NCBI RefSeq assembly: GCF_002860125.1
Contig: NZ_PGVA01000054.1
Span: forward strand, 16,206-80,205
From: Bacillus canaveralius
GTDB lineage: Bacteria > Bacillota > Bacilli > Bacillales > Cytobacillaceae
Direction of reading: 5' to 3'
DNA: 64,000 nt
The notes beneath the pieces were generated by a model. The model worked only from the letters and a program-made list of their open reading frames with translations, was not told the DNA's origin and searched no databases. How positions within the stretch are numbered: position 1 is the stretch's first letter; the number at the start of each line of letters is the position of its first letter. This document shows, one piece after another, positions 53,179-62,104 of the stretch. The position numbers were made by a program, and so were the translations under genes.

Positions 53179-53724
53179 CTATAGATTCCTCTCTAACAAA
53201 ATCCCCACTTGTTCTGCCATCACATGAGGCGGATAAGGCATTCCATTCGTGATCCACCATTCTACTATCCCTACGTAAGACGTCACAATAAATTGAAGAA
53301 TAACATCTTCATTTAATCCGTGATTCTTTCCTTCTGTTACGTCTACTTCATCCTTGAATTCTTCGATGAGAAATTCAACAAACTGGTTGCGAAAAGAAGG
53401 GGCTCCTTTACTCGCTAGTATCGTCGAAAAGAATAAATAATTATTTTCAAGGTATTCGAACCAAGGCACATTCGCACTTCTAAAATCCTCATCAGATGCC
53501 GATTCGCAGATTTCCCGCAGTTCGTAAATATGTTCTTCAATGAGTTTATCCAGTAGATCAAATTTATCCAAATAATGCAGATAGATGGTTCCTCGGCTGA
53601 CATTTGCCGTATCGGAAATATCCTGTATCGTAATGTCATCAAGACTTTTTTGAGTCATCAGTTGTATAAAAGCGTTTTTTATCGCTTCTTGAGATTTGAG
53701 TATTCTTCTATCCACTTTAGACAT
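53179..53724 (-). CDS. TetR/AcrR family regulator
   Basis: A 181-residue repressor. The N-terminal TetR_N domain reads LKSQEAIKNAFIQLMTQKSLDDITIQDISDTANVSRGTIYLHYLDKFDLLDKL, with the helix-turn-helix in TANVSRGTIYLHY. The C-terminal ligand domain ends VGIVEWWITNGMPYPPHVMAEQVGIL, a TetR_C_33/YfiR-like pattern. It is divergent from the CMD-SDR gene pair, with palindromes between them, so it probably represses that pair in the absence of an unknown inducer. Confidence 0.92.
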   Translation of the reverse strand: MSKVDRRILKSQEAIKNAFIQLMTQKSLDDITIQDISDTANVSRGTIYLHYLDKFDLLDKLIEEHIYELREICESASDEDFRSANVPWFEYLENNYLFFSTILASKGAPSFRNQFVEFLIEEFKDEVDVTEGKNHGLNEDVILQFIVTSYVGIVEWWITNGMPYPPHVMAEQVGILLERNL

Positions 53725-53781
53725 TGTAAGGGCTCACCAAGCTTTCTGAAATAATTAACAATTTTGAATGATTTGTTTATT

Positions 53782-53846
53782 AATGAACAAATTGTGTTCA
53801 TTTAACAATTGTAAGCATCCTGTTTCTGTTTATAATTATAAACAGA
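53782..53846. promoter_or_regulatory. operator region with two palindromes (TetR target)
   Basis: The inverted repeat AATGAACA-N5-TGTTCATT at 53782-53802 is followed by a perfect 22-bp palindrome with core TGTTTATAATTATAAACA at 53825-53846. The second is the better candidate for a TetR-type dimer pair. Both lie in the 193-base gap between divergent genes. Confidence 0.65.
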
Positions 53847-53917
53847 TGTTCATTAATATATCAATGTTTATTATTTATGGATTCTGTTTAGCTAAAACAA
53901 AAAAGGAGGAATATAAA

Positions 53918-54250
53918 ATGTCGTCAAATTCAAAAGAACTTACTGCCGCACAGAAAACGATCGGAGACTTTGCACCCAAAATTGTAGAATTAACTGATGA
54001 TATTTTATTTGGAGATGTATGGGAGCGTAAGGAGCTTTCTCCACGCGACCGCAGTTTAATTACCATTTCTAACTTGATAACGAGTGGAAATACAGAACAA
54101 CTGGGATTTCACTTAAATAAAGCAAAAGAAAACGGTCTTTCAGAAGAAGAACTGATTGAAGTAATCACCCATCTTGCTTTTTATGCTGGCTGGCCGAAGG
54201 CGATGTCAGCCATAATGGTGGCCAAAGAATTATTTAAAAATGAAGAGTAG
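53918..54250 (+). CDS. carboxymuconolactone decarboxylase-like protein
   Basis: A 110-residue CMD/AhpD-fold protein: FGDVWERKELSPRDRSLITISNLITSG, LGFHLNKAKENGLSEEELIEVITHLAFYAGWPKAM. It has the CMD pattern without the AhpD CxxC, so it is not a thiol peroxidase reductase. It is more likely a decarboxylase-like or electrophile-handling protein. AAAGGAGG precedes ATG 53918. It is 51 bases upstream of an SDR gene, and this pair is typical of TetR-controlled quinone or aldehyde response operons. Confidence 0.9.
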   Translation: MSSNSKELTAAQKTIGDFAPKIVELTDDILFGDVWERKELSPRDRSLITISNLITSGNTEQLGFHLNKAKENGLSEEELIEVITHLAFYAGWPKAMSAIMVAKELFKNEE

Positions 54251-54301
54251 AAGATTCACTGTTTAATAATTGAAATAGTATTCATAAATGGAGGAATATA
54301 T

Positions 54302-55048
54302 ATGTCTAATATTCAAGATAAAGTTGTTTTGATCACAGGTGCTTCCAGCGGTATTGGAGAAGCTGCAGCAAGAGAATTAGCTTCTAGAGGAGCTAAATTA
54401 GTACTGGCAGCTCGTCGTGAAGATCGTTTAAAAGAGCTACAAGAAGAGATCGAGAAAAATGGTGGAAAAGCTATCTATAAAGTAACAAATGTGATTTCGC
54501 ATGAACAAATGGAAGACCTAGCTGAGTATGCTCTTAAAGAGTTTGGAAAAATCGATGTATTAATCAATAATGCCGGAGTAATGCCACAATCATTCCTTTA
54601 TAAGAAAAAAGTAGAAGAATGGAATACTATGATTGATGTTAATATTAAAGGCGTACTATATGGTATTGCAGCTGTCCTTCCATCCATGAGAGAACATAAA
54701 TCAGGTCATATTATTAATATTTCCTCCGTAGCAGGACACGCCGTCGGAATAGGTAGTTCGGTTTATAGTGCTACAAAATTTGCTGTACGTGCGATTACTG
54801 AAGGTCTGCGTCAAGAAGAGGCAGCGGCTGGCAGCAATATTCGTACCACAATCATATCACCAGGAGCAGTTAGTACTGAGTTAACCGAAACAATTACAGA
54901 TTTAGATCTAAAACCTGGAATTGAAGAAATTTATGAAGGTGCGATCGATTCTGCGAGTATTGCTCGTTCAATCGCATTTGCAATTGAACAACCTGCTGAT
55001 GTAGCAATTAATGAGATGATTATTCGTCCTACGCGCCAAGCGTGGTAA
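54302..55048 (+). CDS. short-chain dehydrogenase/reductase
   Basis: A 248-residue classical SDR with cofactor motif TGASSGIGEAAA, NNAGVMP, catalytic Ser in INISSVAGHAVG and YSATKFAVRAI (YxxxK). LAARREDRLKELQEEI indicates an NADP(H) preference, the Arg pair following beta-2. YdfG/serine dehydrogenase-like enzymes of this group reduce small carbonyl compounds. It follows the CMD-like gene and shares its TetR control. Confidence 0.92.
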   Translation: MSNIQDKVVLITGASSGIGEAAARELASRGAKLVLAARREDRLKELQEEIEKNGGKAIYKVTNVISHEQMEDLAEYALKEFGKIDVLINNAGVMPQSFLYKKKVEEWNTMIDVNIKGVLYGIAAVLPSMREHKSGHIINISSVAGHAVGIGSSVYSATKFAVRAITEGLRQEEAAAGSNIRTTIISPGAVSTELTETITDLDLKPGIEEIYEGAIDSASIARSIAFAIEQPADVAINEMIIRPTRQAW

Positions 55049-55127
55049 ACTTTGCGCTTATTGTAATTAGTTTGCACCCATTTAATTATTTATTTTTCAA
55101 TGGAAGAACTATAGGAGTAGAAGAAGA

Positions 55128-55406
55128 GTGATTGAAAAACAGTTTGAAATCATTACGACTACCGGATTTGCTCGTCCAGCAACCCTGTTAGTAAGTGTTG
55201 CTTGTATGTTTACATCTAAGATAGTTCTTGAATATCAGGGGAAATCTGTTGACCTAAAAAACTCACCCAAGTCCATAATGGATGTTATGTCATTAGAAAT
55301 TAGACCTGGCGCCGAATTTAATATAAGGGCTGAAGGAATTGACGAGAATCAGGCTTTACAATCGGTAGAAGATCATTTGAGTAAAATGAAACTAATTAAG
55401 GAATGA
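55128..55406 (+). CDS. HPr-like protein lacking the phosphorylatable histidine
   Basis: A 92-residue HPr/Crh-family protein. The active-site loop reads TTGFARPATLLV where HPr has GIHARPAT, so the PEP-dependent phosphorylation site His15 is replaced by Phe (residue 14). The regulatory serine is kept in KSIMDVMSLEI (Ser49, equivalent to HPr Ser46), preceded by an extra four residues (NSPK). As with Crh, it cannot carry phosphate in sugar transport but might be a Ser-phosphorylated partner of a LacI-type regulator. GTG 55128 follows AGGAG. It sits between the SDR and aldo/keto reductase genes and ends at its own terminator. Confidence 0.88.
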   Translation: MIEKQFEIITTTGFARPATLLVSVACMFTSKIVLEYQGKSVDLKNSPKSIMDVMSLEIRPGAEFNIRAEGIDENQALQSVEDHLSKMKLIKE

Positions 55407-55429
55407 GGGAGGAATCCCTCCCTTTTTTG
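55406..55429 (+). terminator. terminator of the HPr-like gene
   Basis: AGGGAGG pairs with CCTCCCT around a 4-base loop and is followed by six T. Confidence 0.9.
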
Positions 55430-55510
55430 CTACATAATATAAAAATACAGACATATAAATATACACAATGGCTAAATATATTACTCTATTGAAAAGTGAG
55501 GACCAATCAA

Positions 55511-56491
55511 ATGGAATATATGAAACTTGGCAATACTGGCTTGGACGTATCCCGGCTTTGTCTTGGCTGTATGAGCTTTGGTGTAGCAGAGCGGTGGGTT
55601 CATCCATGGGTACTTGATGAGGAGCGCAGTCGTCCTATTATTAAAAAAGCCCTTGAATTAGGTATCAATTTTTTTGATACGGCGAATGTGTATTCTGACG
55701 GAACAAGCGAGGAAATTGTAGGACGGGCTCTAAAGGATTATGCAAATCGCAATGAAATTGTCATCGCGACGAAGGTTTATTTCCCCATGCATGAAGGCCC
55801 AAATGGTGCCGGGCTTTCCCGAAAGGCAATAATGAGTGAAATAGATAACAGCCTTAGGAGACTGGGAACAGATTATGTGGATCTATACCAAATCCACCGC
55901 TGGGATTATAGTACACCGATCGAAGAAACGATGGAAGCATTACATGATGTTGTGAAGGCGGGGAAAGCGAGGTATATTGGCGCTTCTGCCATGTACGCAT
56001 GGCAGTTTCTGAAGGCATTACATGTAGCTGAGAAAAATGGATGGACCCGGTTTGTATCGATGCAGAATCATTTGAACCTCTTATACCGTGAGGAGGAGAG
56101 GGAGATGCTGCCGCTTTGTAAGGAAGAAAAAATCGGTGTAATTCCGTATAGCCCGCTCGCAAAAGGAAGACTGACGCGTGATTGGGAGGAAACGACGCAT
56201 CGTGCCGAAACCGATGAAGTTGCGAAATCCCAATATGATGCGACTGCAGATACCGATCGATTGGTGGTGGAGCGGGTTGCGGCAATCGCAGAAAAACGCG
56301 GCGTGCCCCGCGTTCAAATCGCACTTGCCTGGGTGCTGCAAAAAGAGCCTATTACTTCTCCTATCATTGGTGCTACGAAACTGTCTCATCTTGAAGATGC
56401 GGCAGCTGCTCTTTCGATTACGTTAACATCTGAAGAAATTGCTTTCCTGGAAGAGCCGTACGTACCTCACCCAATAATCGGTTTTAAGTAA
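55511..56491 (+). CDS. aldo/keto reductase
   Basis: A 326-residue TIM-barrel oxidoreductase of the AKR (YhdN/Kv-beta-like) group. It has LCLGCMSFGVAERW, the catalytic Asp-Tyr in FFDTANVYSDG, Lys in IVIATKVYF and His in LYQIHRWD. The NADPH-binding end shows AWVLQKEPITSPIIGATK. It reduces aldehydes or ketones. ATG 55511 is preferred over GTG 55496, which overlaps its ribosome site (AGTGAGGA). Confidence 0.93.
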   Translation: MEYMKLGNTGLDVSRLCLGCMSFGVAERWVHPWVLDEERSRPIIKKALELGINFFDTANVYSDGTSEEIVGRALKDYANRNEIVIATKVYFPMHEGPNGAGLSRKAIMSEIDNSLRRLGTDYVDLYQIHRWDYSTPIEETMEALHDVVKAGKARYIGASAMYAWQFLKALHVAEKNGWTRFVSMQNHLNLLYREEEREMLPLCKEEKIGVIPYSPLAKGRLTRDWEETTHRAETDEVAKSQYDATADTDRLVVERVAAIAEKRGVPRVQIALAWVLQKEPITSPIIGATKLSHLEDAAAALSITLTSEEIAFLEEPYVPHPIIGFK

Positions 56492-56537
56492 TTTGTGGTG
56501 CGATGACAGCTTATTGTTTTAAAATTATAACAGAAGA

Positions 56538-56575
56538 AAAGCCGATTTTTCCAAGTAGGAAGATCGGCTTTTTCT
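56538..56575 (+). terminator. terminator of the aldo/keto reductase gene
   Basis: AAAGCCGAT (56538-56546) pairs with ATCGGCTTT (56563-56571), then TTTC. It is 47 bases after the stop codon. Confidence 0.88.
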
Positions 56576-56978
56576 ATTACTTTGTGAAGTATTGGTACTT
56601 GAACAAACCTGGCCGTTCGTATTATAAGGTCACCAGATATTTCTGGTTGACCATTTTTTACATGGTCTTATTATAACGGTAGCCGGGGTAAAACGTAACT
56701 GCCCGTGGGGCTAGACCCCGTCAGCTAAACTGCTTGCCCCCTGCTTGTAGAAACAGATTGAGTTTAAGTGAAATCCTTCACCATTTTCATAGCACTATAC
56801 TTTAGCATAAATCTCCAGTTGCATTGAAAACTTCCTCAACATTTTGGTCCCCAAATGGAAATAAGCGCTGATAACAGAATAGGATACTTTTTGAAATATA
56901 TTGTTTACCATTATCCACCTCTTATTGTCTTATTCCATAGAACATAATAGAAATTTATCTTTTTAAATATAAAGAAAA
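56576..56978. other. intergenic region, nothing recognised
   Basis: About 400 bases without an ORF. A G/C-rich inverted stretch (GGGGCTAGACCCC near 56706-56718) is present but has no T-run and no known RNA fold that I recognise. Confidence 0.35.
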
Positions 56979-57007
56979 AGTTTCCTGCCAATTAAAGCAG
57001 GAGACTT
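56979..57007 (-). terminator. terminator of the sulP-uspA operon
   Basis: AAGTTTCCTGC (56979-56989) pairs with GCAGGAGACTT (56997-57007), with TTTTCTTT following on the minus strand. It lies 55 bases after the uspA-type stop. Confidence 0.85.
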
Positions 57008-57061
57008 CTTAAAATACTATTATCATCATATAACCGTTCTGAACTCAAATAAATTAAACTT

Positions 57062-57481
57062 TTACTTTACGATAAGAACTGGACAATTTACTCTTTTAAC
57101 TACTTTATGACTTACACTTCCCAATACCATTTCTTGTAATGAATTTAGACCACGGCTACCTATCACAACCAAATCACATTTTCCTTTGTTTGCATAATCA
57201 ACAATTGTTGGCCCCGGTTCACCGTGCAATATCTTTACTTGGTAAGACAATGAATTGGATTTAAGCTGTTCTTCAACAGGTAAGAGCTTCTTTCGCCTTG
57301 AGAGATCAAGTTCTTCTCTTCCCTGAGAATGCAGAATATCACTCTTTGTTTTCGAAAAGTCCGCTACGAAAACCACTTCAATAAAGCATTCGTTACATAA
57401 AGAAGCAATTTTCACAGATTCTCTTGTCGCTCTAATTGAATGCACAGATCCATCCACAGCTAACAATATCTTTTTGTACAT
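57062..57481 (-). CDS. universal stress protein UspA family
   Basis: A 139-residue single-domain Usp: MYKKILLAVDGSVHSIRATRE at the start, and the ATP-binding signature GSRGLNSLQEMVLGSVSHKVVKRVNCPVLIVK (G-2x-G-9x-G-S/T) at the end. It probably binds ATP. ATG 57481 with AGGAG is used. It follows a SulP transporter by 21 bases; such SulP-Usp pairs are common, and the Usp may modulate the transporter. Confidence 0.92.
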   Translation of the reverse strand: MYKKILLAVDGSVHSIRATRESVKIASLCNECFIEVVFVADFSKTKSDILHSQGREELDLSRRKKLLPVEEQLKSNSLSYQVKILHGEPGPTIVDYANKGKCDLVVIGSRGLNSLQEMVLGSVSHKVVKRVNCPVLIVK

Positions 57482-57502
57482 ATTCCTCACTCCTATTTAA
57501 AA

Positions 57503-58966
57503 TTAATGTCCGGACAGCTTTGCATTTGAATCGTTGTATATGGCTAACTTATCGACAAGTTTTTGGCTGGCTGAATCCAGATTTTTTATGGTCACCTCGT
57601 TTTTATTCTCACGATATTTAATCACCATTTTATCTATTGCTCCCACTGCTGAGTCATCCCAAATACGAGCATCAGAAAAATCAATGATGATATTTTCATT
57701 TTGTACAGAGAAATCAAATGCTTCTAAAAACCCTTCAACAGACGCAAAGAATATCTGGCCTTCCACATGAAAAACAGTACTTTCTTTCCCCTGCCTTTTA
57801 GTCGCCTTTGTCGTTGAAATCTTAGCTACGAAGAATATAGCACTTAAAATGACACCTGCGATAACTCCTTTGGATAAATCGTGAGTGGCAACTACAATAG
57901 CCACCGTTGCGAGCATAACTACAGCATCACTTTTAGGGGCTTTTCTTAAATAAGAAAATGAGGCCCAATCGAAGGTACCGATGGATACCATAATCATAAT
58001 TCCTACAAGTACAGGCATCGGAATTTGTACAACTAAATCACCTAAAACAATAATTAAAAACATTAAAAAAAGACCGGCAACAAGAGTGGACAGCCTTCCT
58101 CGTCCTCCCGATTTCACATTAATCACCGACTGGCCAATCATCGCACAACCTGCCATACCACCAAAGAAACCAGTAACGATATTCGCAATTCCCTGTCCTC
58201 TTGACTCTTTGTTTTTGTTACTTTCTGTTCCGGTCATATCATCAACAATGGATGCAGTTAGTAAGGTCTCAAGCAAACCGACAATTGCTAAAGCTAACGA
58301 ATAAGGAAAAATAATTTGTAATGTTTCGAAAGTAAATGGAACATCTGGGATGAAAAATGAAGGTAAAGATTGTGTGATTGCTCCCAAGTCTCCAACAGTT
58401 CGCAACTCAACATTAGAAAAAATTGCCACAGCAGTTAATGCAACAATAGCGATTAACGGGGCTGGTATTGTCTTAATAAACCTCGGCAAAACATAGACAA
58501 TCACTAATGTTATAGCTACAAAAAAATATGTCAGAGTAGAAATACCAATAAAATGAGGAACCTGAGCCATAAAAATCAATATTGCCAAGGCGTTCACAAA
58601 GCCGATCATCACGGCACGCGGGATAAATTTCATCACCCTTGCTACTTTAAACACACCAAAAATCACTTGGATTACACCCGTCAAAATGGTGGCTGCTAAT
58701 AAATAATTCAGCCCATATTCCCTAACCAAAGGTACCATTAGTAATGCCATAGCACCGGTGGCAGCTGAAATCATTCCCGGCCTTCCACCAACAATTGAAA
58801 TAATGACTGCAATACAAAAAGAAGCATATAATCCAACCATAGGATCCACACCTGCTATAATGGAAAAGGCAATAGCCTCTGGAATTAACGCTAATGCAAC
58901 TACAATACCAGCAAGGACATCTGCCCTCACATTGAAAAACCATTCTTTCATTATCTTTTCTACCAT
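57503..58966 (-). CDS. SulP family anion transporter with STAS domain
   Basis: A 487-residue membrane protein with 10-14 transmembrane spans. It has the SulP signature region around [21 protein letters not shown] and [17 protein letters not shown], and a C-terminal cytoplasmic STAS domain (about 395-480, [39 protein letters not shown]). Substrates in the family are sulfate, bicarbonate or carboxylates; which one is not evident. The STAS Asp/Ser pattern DDSAVG could be a regulatory site. It is the first gene of a two-gene operon. Confidence 0.93.
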   Translation of the reverse strand: MVEKIMKEWFFNVRADVLAGIVVALALIPEAIAFSIIAGVDPMVGLYASFCIAVIISIVGGRPGMISAATGAMALLMVPLVREYGLNYLLAATILTGVIQVIFGVFKVARVMKFIPRAVMIGFVNALAILIFMAQVPHFIGISTLTYFFVAITLVIVYVLPRFIKTIPAPLIAIVALTAVAIFSNVELRTVGDLGAITQSLPSFFIPDVPFTFETLQIIFPYSLALAIVGLLETLLTASIVDDMTGTESNKNKESRGQGIANIVTGFFGGMAGCAMIGQSVINVKSGGRGRLSTLVAGLFLMFLIIVLGDLVVQIPMPVLVGIMIMVSIGTFDWASFSYLRKAPKSDAVVMLATVAIVVATHDLSKGVIAGVILSAIFFVAKISTTKATKRQGKESTVFHVEGQIFFASVEGFLEAFDFSVQNENIIIDFSDARIWDDSAVGAIDKMVIKYRENKNEVTIKNLDSASQKLVDKLAIYNDSNAKLSGH

Positions 58967-59144
58967 TATGTTTACACCTCAGTTTATTATCTTTTGACTT
59001 TTAACTCTCATAAAAGTCGGGTTCGATAGCCAATAAAATGAGTTTACCATTATCCATCCCAAAAATGAACCTTTTTGGTCCTTTTTTTAGATTTAATCTT
59101 TATGGTATGATAAGGAAAAGCACGAACAGTTAGGAGAATATATA

Positions 59145-59687
59145 ATGTTAATTGGTTATATGAGACCCAATCTGCAAGACCTTAACTGTGAAATTCAATT
59201 AAGCAACTTAACAAAAATGAATTGTGAAGTAATCATTGCAGAGGAACATTCCTCTCCAAAACAACGTACACAACTTAAAAATATAGTTAGTCATCTGAAG
59301 AATAATGACAAAGTAGTTGTAACAAAACTTTTTACATTGGCTGATTCAACGCGACATCTAGTTGAGTTATTAGAAGAAATTGATTCCAAAGGTGCCTATA
59401 TTCTTTGTCTTACCGAAGGTATTGATACTAGTAACAAATCTGGATATGCTTTCAATGATATTGTGAAACACCTTGTTGAATTTCAAAGTGATGTGATAAG
59501 CGAAAAAACAAAAAAAGGGTTATCGGAAGCAAAAGAAAATGGTGTAATTGCAGGTAGACCGAGAAAACCCGATAAAAATGTACAACGCGCAATTGAAATG
59601 TATCAAAGTAAAAACTATAGCCTGACACAAATAAAAGAAGAGACGGGAATTAGTAAATCTACCTTATATCGATATTTGGAAAATTAG
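59145..59687 (+). CDS. serine-recombinase-like protein without catalytic residues
   Basis: A 180-residue protein with the full layout of small resolvases: IGYMRPNLQDLNCEIQLSNL, KNNDKVVVTKLFTLADSTRHLVELLEEIDSKG, GIDTSNKSGYAFNDIVKHL, then VISEKTKKGLSEAKENGVIAGRPRK and a C-terminal helix-turn-helix (LTQIKEETGISKSTLYRYLEN). The nucleophilic Ser of the Y-x-R-V-S motif is Asn (MRPN), and the two Arg of KLDRLxR are replaced (KLFTLADS). Recombination should be impossible, so it may be a DNA-binding regulator. AGGAG precedes ATG 59145. Confidence 0.85.
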   Translation: MLIGYMRPNLQDLNCEIQLSNLTKMNCEVIIAEEHSSPKQRTQLKNIVSHLKNNDKVVVTKLFTLADSTRHLVELLEEIDSKGAYILCLTEGIDTSNKSGYAFNDIVKHLVEFQSDVISEKTKKGLSEAKENGVIAGRPRKPDKNVQRAIEMYQSKNYSLTQIKEETGISKSTLYRYLEN

Positions 59688-59825
59688 GTAAAAGGAAGCT
59701 CTCTTTAAAAAAAACAAAAAAACCGATCATGATAAGAAACTTGATATTATCCCCTTTAAGTAGACATTCAAAAAAACCTTCATGGTACCATGGAGGAAAG
59801 AATGTGACTTGGAGGGGATTTTTCT

Positions 59826-60182
59826 ATGGCGAAAAGAGGACAGACATTTAACAGCTATGCAGATGAGTTCAAACTCAATGCCGGCATGAAATACGTGAAT
59901 GGTTCCAAGAGTTATCAGGTATTGGCGGATGAGTGGGGAATCCGGAATTGTAGCCAGCTCAAGGTGTAGGTCAGAAAATGGAAAAATGGGGAGCCGTTTG
60001 ATGATCGAAAAGGGGTGTCCAATCCTCTTAAAGGCCGGCCACGGACTAAATTCAAATCAGTGGAAGAGGAAAGAGATTATTTGAAAGCGCTGGTCGAATA
60101 CTTAAAAAAGCAGTATCCAAATCTGGTAAAGGAGGAGAAGACATCCCCCAATGGCTCAAATATGAGCTAATCGAGGAATTAA
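59826..60182 (+). pseudogene. IS3 family transposase orfA, nonsense mutation
   Basis: The frame starts MAKRGQTFNSYADEFKLNAG and encodes an HTH protein typical of IS3 OrfA (YQVLADEWGIRNCSQLKV). It meets TAG at 59967-59969 (codon 48), then continues VRKWKNGEPFDDRKG to TAA at 60180-60182. The conserved helix-turn-helix continues across the stop, so this is a point mutation. Its end overlaps orfB in the -1 frame by 16 bases, the arrangement for programmed frameshifting in this family. Confidence 0.8.
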
Positions 60183-60208
60183 GGGGTGACTTCCCAGTCA
60201 CCTGGCTA

Positions 60209-60994
60209 ATGGAAATCGCTCACATAAAACGTCAAAGCTATTACAAATGGAGGAAAACCAAACCAAAACGAGAAAACAAAGCAAGGCAGGAACAGGATAT
60301 ACGGGAGCACATCATGGGGATCCATTTCCTCCATCCCGAATTTGGGCGACCACGAATAACGGATGAGTTAAATGAAAGTGACTTTTTGAATAATCATAAA
60401 AAGGTTTATCGATTTATGAAGGAAATGGACATCCAGTCAGTAATCCGAAAGAAAAGGAAACGCCATGGACATACTCCTTCCGTAAGCTATCCAAATCGCC
60501 TTAAGAGGAAATTCAGTGCTGCGGGGCCTAATCAGAAGTTGGCAACGGATATCACCTATGTTTCGGATGGCAAGGTATTTTATTATTTATCAGTCATCCA
60601 GGACCTCTTTAATAATGAAATTGTGGCATGGGAGCTATCTAGGAGAAACGACCTTGAGCTAGTGTTGAAAAAAGTAGACAAATGGACAAAGAAAAAAGAC
60701 GTAGCTGGAGCCGTTCTCCATTCGGATCAGGGCTTCCACTTCCAGTATACGTCTAAGCTATACAACAACCGATTAGAGGCTTACGGCATCAAGGGCAGGC
60801 ACTCTCGCAAAGGAAACTGCCTGGACAATGCCTACGTAGAATCATTCTTCTCCCACCTCAAAACAGAGAAGTTGTATATGGAACAGTGTAATTCAGAGGA
60901 AGAGCTAAGGCAAGCAATCGAAGATTATCTCTATCATTACAATTACAAACGTAAACAAAAGAAACTAAAGAAACGCGCGCCGATTGAATATTAA
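60209..60994 (+). CDS. IS3 family transposase orfB (DDE integrase)
   Basis: 261 residues from ATG 60209; the frame is open from 60167 (FPVTWLMEIAHIKRQSYYKW). The HTH_21 region is followed by the rve catalytic core with Asp in LATDITYVSDGK, Asp in AVLHSDQGFHFQY and Glu in NAYVESFFSHLKTE, so the DDE triad is present. The C-terminus ends KKLKKRAPIEY, about ten residues earlier than most relatives. With orfA interrupted, the element is unlikely to move by itself. Confidence 0.85.
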   Translation: MEIAHIKRQSYYKWRKTKPKRENKARQEQDIREHIMGIHFLHPEFGRPRITDELNESDFLNNHKKVYRFMKEMDIQSVIRKKRKRHGHTPSVSYPNRLKRKFSAAGPNQKLATDITYVSDGKVFYYLSVIQDLFNNEIVAWELSRRNDLELVLKKVDKWTKKKDVAGAVLHSDQGFHFQYTSKLYNNRLEAYGIKGRHSRKGNCLDNAYVESFFSHLKTEKLYMEQCNSEEELRQAIEDYLYHYNYKRKQKKLKKRAPIEY

Positions 60995-60995
60995 A

Positions 60996-61040
60996 GCAGC
61001 TATACTTTAGGCGGCTTTTTCTTGTTCAACTAAAGGGCGC
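60996..61040 (+). repeat. terminator-linked repeat, copy D
   Basis: AGCAGC, loop, GGCGGCTTTTTCTTGTTCAAC and AAAGGGCGCGGTG. It directly follows the transposase stop and is the most diverged copy (TTCAAC for TTGAAC). Confidence 0.5.
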
Positions 61041-61217
61041 GGTGGATACATACTGAAAATCAGGCACAAGCCTGCTTTCTTGATTGCCTAACTAAAGAAG
61101 CATCAATATTTTGCAGTTGACTTTGCCCTTAGGGTAAGGTGTTTACTAGAAGTGAACAAAGTGTCGATATTTAAAGCATTTAGTCCGTATAAAACTATGA
61201 AGAATGGAGGTGACCTC

Positions 61218-62042
61218 TTGCTATCGATTGGAGAATTCTCAAAGATATGCGGAGTGTCTACAAAAACGCTTCGATATTATGATGAAATTGGATTAATTAA
61301 TCCTGATGAGATTAATCCTGAAACCGGTTATAGGTATTATTCCATCAGGCAACTAAAAAAGATGCTCTTTATCAACCGTTTGAAATCTTATCATTTTTCT
61401 CTGGAAGAAATCAAAGCGATTCTGGAATTGGAAGATGATCAATCATCAGAGAAGCTTTGTTCTGCCCTTAATCGCAAGATAAGGGAAATACAGGAAAAGC
61501 TAAATGCTTTTGAATATAGCCTAAAACAAATGAGTAATGATATTTTAAATTTGGAGAAGGGCATACCAATTATGTCATACCTTGACAATATAGAAGTACA
61601 ACTTGTTGAAACCCAGCCAATGAATATTCTTTATATGCGTCAGATGATGAGTAGTGATGACTATGTTGCAGGATATGAAAAGTATTTTAGCAGGCTATAT
61701 GAAAAGATTGCTACTGAAGAACTCACCTTGCTTGGTACGCCAATGACTATTTATCACAGCCCTGAATACAATCCTGCCGGCAATGATACAGAGTTTGCCA
61801 TCCCGATAGAGGAGACTGTAAAGGAAACGAGAGATTTGCCTGGAGGCCTTTGTGCGAAGTCTGTTTTAAAGGGTTCATATTCAGAATTGACATCGGTATA
61901 TGCCAAGCTGAGGGAATGGGTAGAAAATGAAGGATATGAGTTGGTGAAATCACCATATGAAGTATATGTAACCGACCCCAATCAAGCCACCGTTCCTGAG
62001 GATATTGTTACCGAGGTGTATTTTCCTGTAGAGAAAAAATAG
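61218..62042 (+). CDS. MerR family regulator with GyrI-like effector domain
   Basis: A 274-residue BmrR-type regulator. The N-terminal MerR helix-turn-helix has LSIGEFSKICGVSTKTLRYYDEIGLI, with RYYSIRQLKKMLFINRLKSYHFSLEEI, then a coiled dimerisation helix (about 75-120). The C-terminal GyrI-like drug/effector domain starts about 130 (VQLVETQPMNILYMRQMMSS, ending VTEVYFPVEKK). Start: TTG 61218 is used because GGAGGTG lies just upstream; an earlier ATG would place that ribosome site inside the gene. It is followed by a serine hydrolase gene, which it probably controls. Confidence 0.88.
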   Translation: MLSIGEFSKICGVSTKTLRYYDEIGLINPDEINPETGYRYYSIRQLKKMLFINRLKSYHFSLEEIKAILELEDDQSSEKLCSALNRKIREIQEKLNAFEYSLKQMSNDILNLEKGIPIMSYLDNIEVQLVETQPMNILYMRQMMSSDDYVAGYEKYFSRLYEKIATEELTLLGTPMTIYHSPEYNPAGNDTEFAIPIEETVKETRDLPGGLCAKSVLKGSYSELTSVYAKLREWVENEGYELVKSPYEVYVTDPNQATVPEDIVTEVYFPVEKK

Positions 62043-62104
62043 TAGCAAGACCTGACATTTTCCTTAACGCTCGCTAAACAAAACAAAAAAGTGAGGTATC
62101 TGTA

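Larger units (their letters stand above)
59749..61000 (+). mobile_element. IS3 family insertion sequence, degraded
   Basis: It carries a two-frame transposase (orfA 59826-60182, orfB from about 60167 to 60994). OrfA has a premature TAG and the transposase C-terminus is shortened. A matching pair of terminal inverted repeats could not be identified, so the boundaries are approximate. Confidence 0.75.

Noticed and set aside
56700..56730. GC-rich inverted stretch as a small RNA
   Set aside because: It has no T-run, no promoter and no known fold; support is too thin.
59145..59687. Active resolvase
   Set aside because: The nucleophile and the conserved arginines are replaced.
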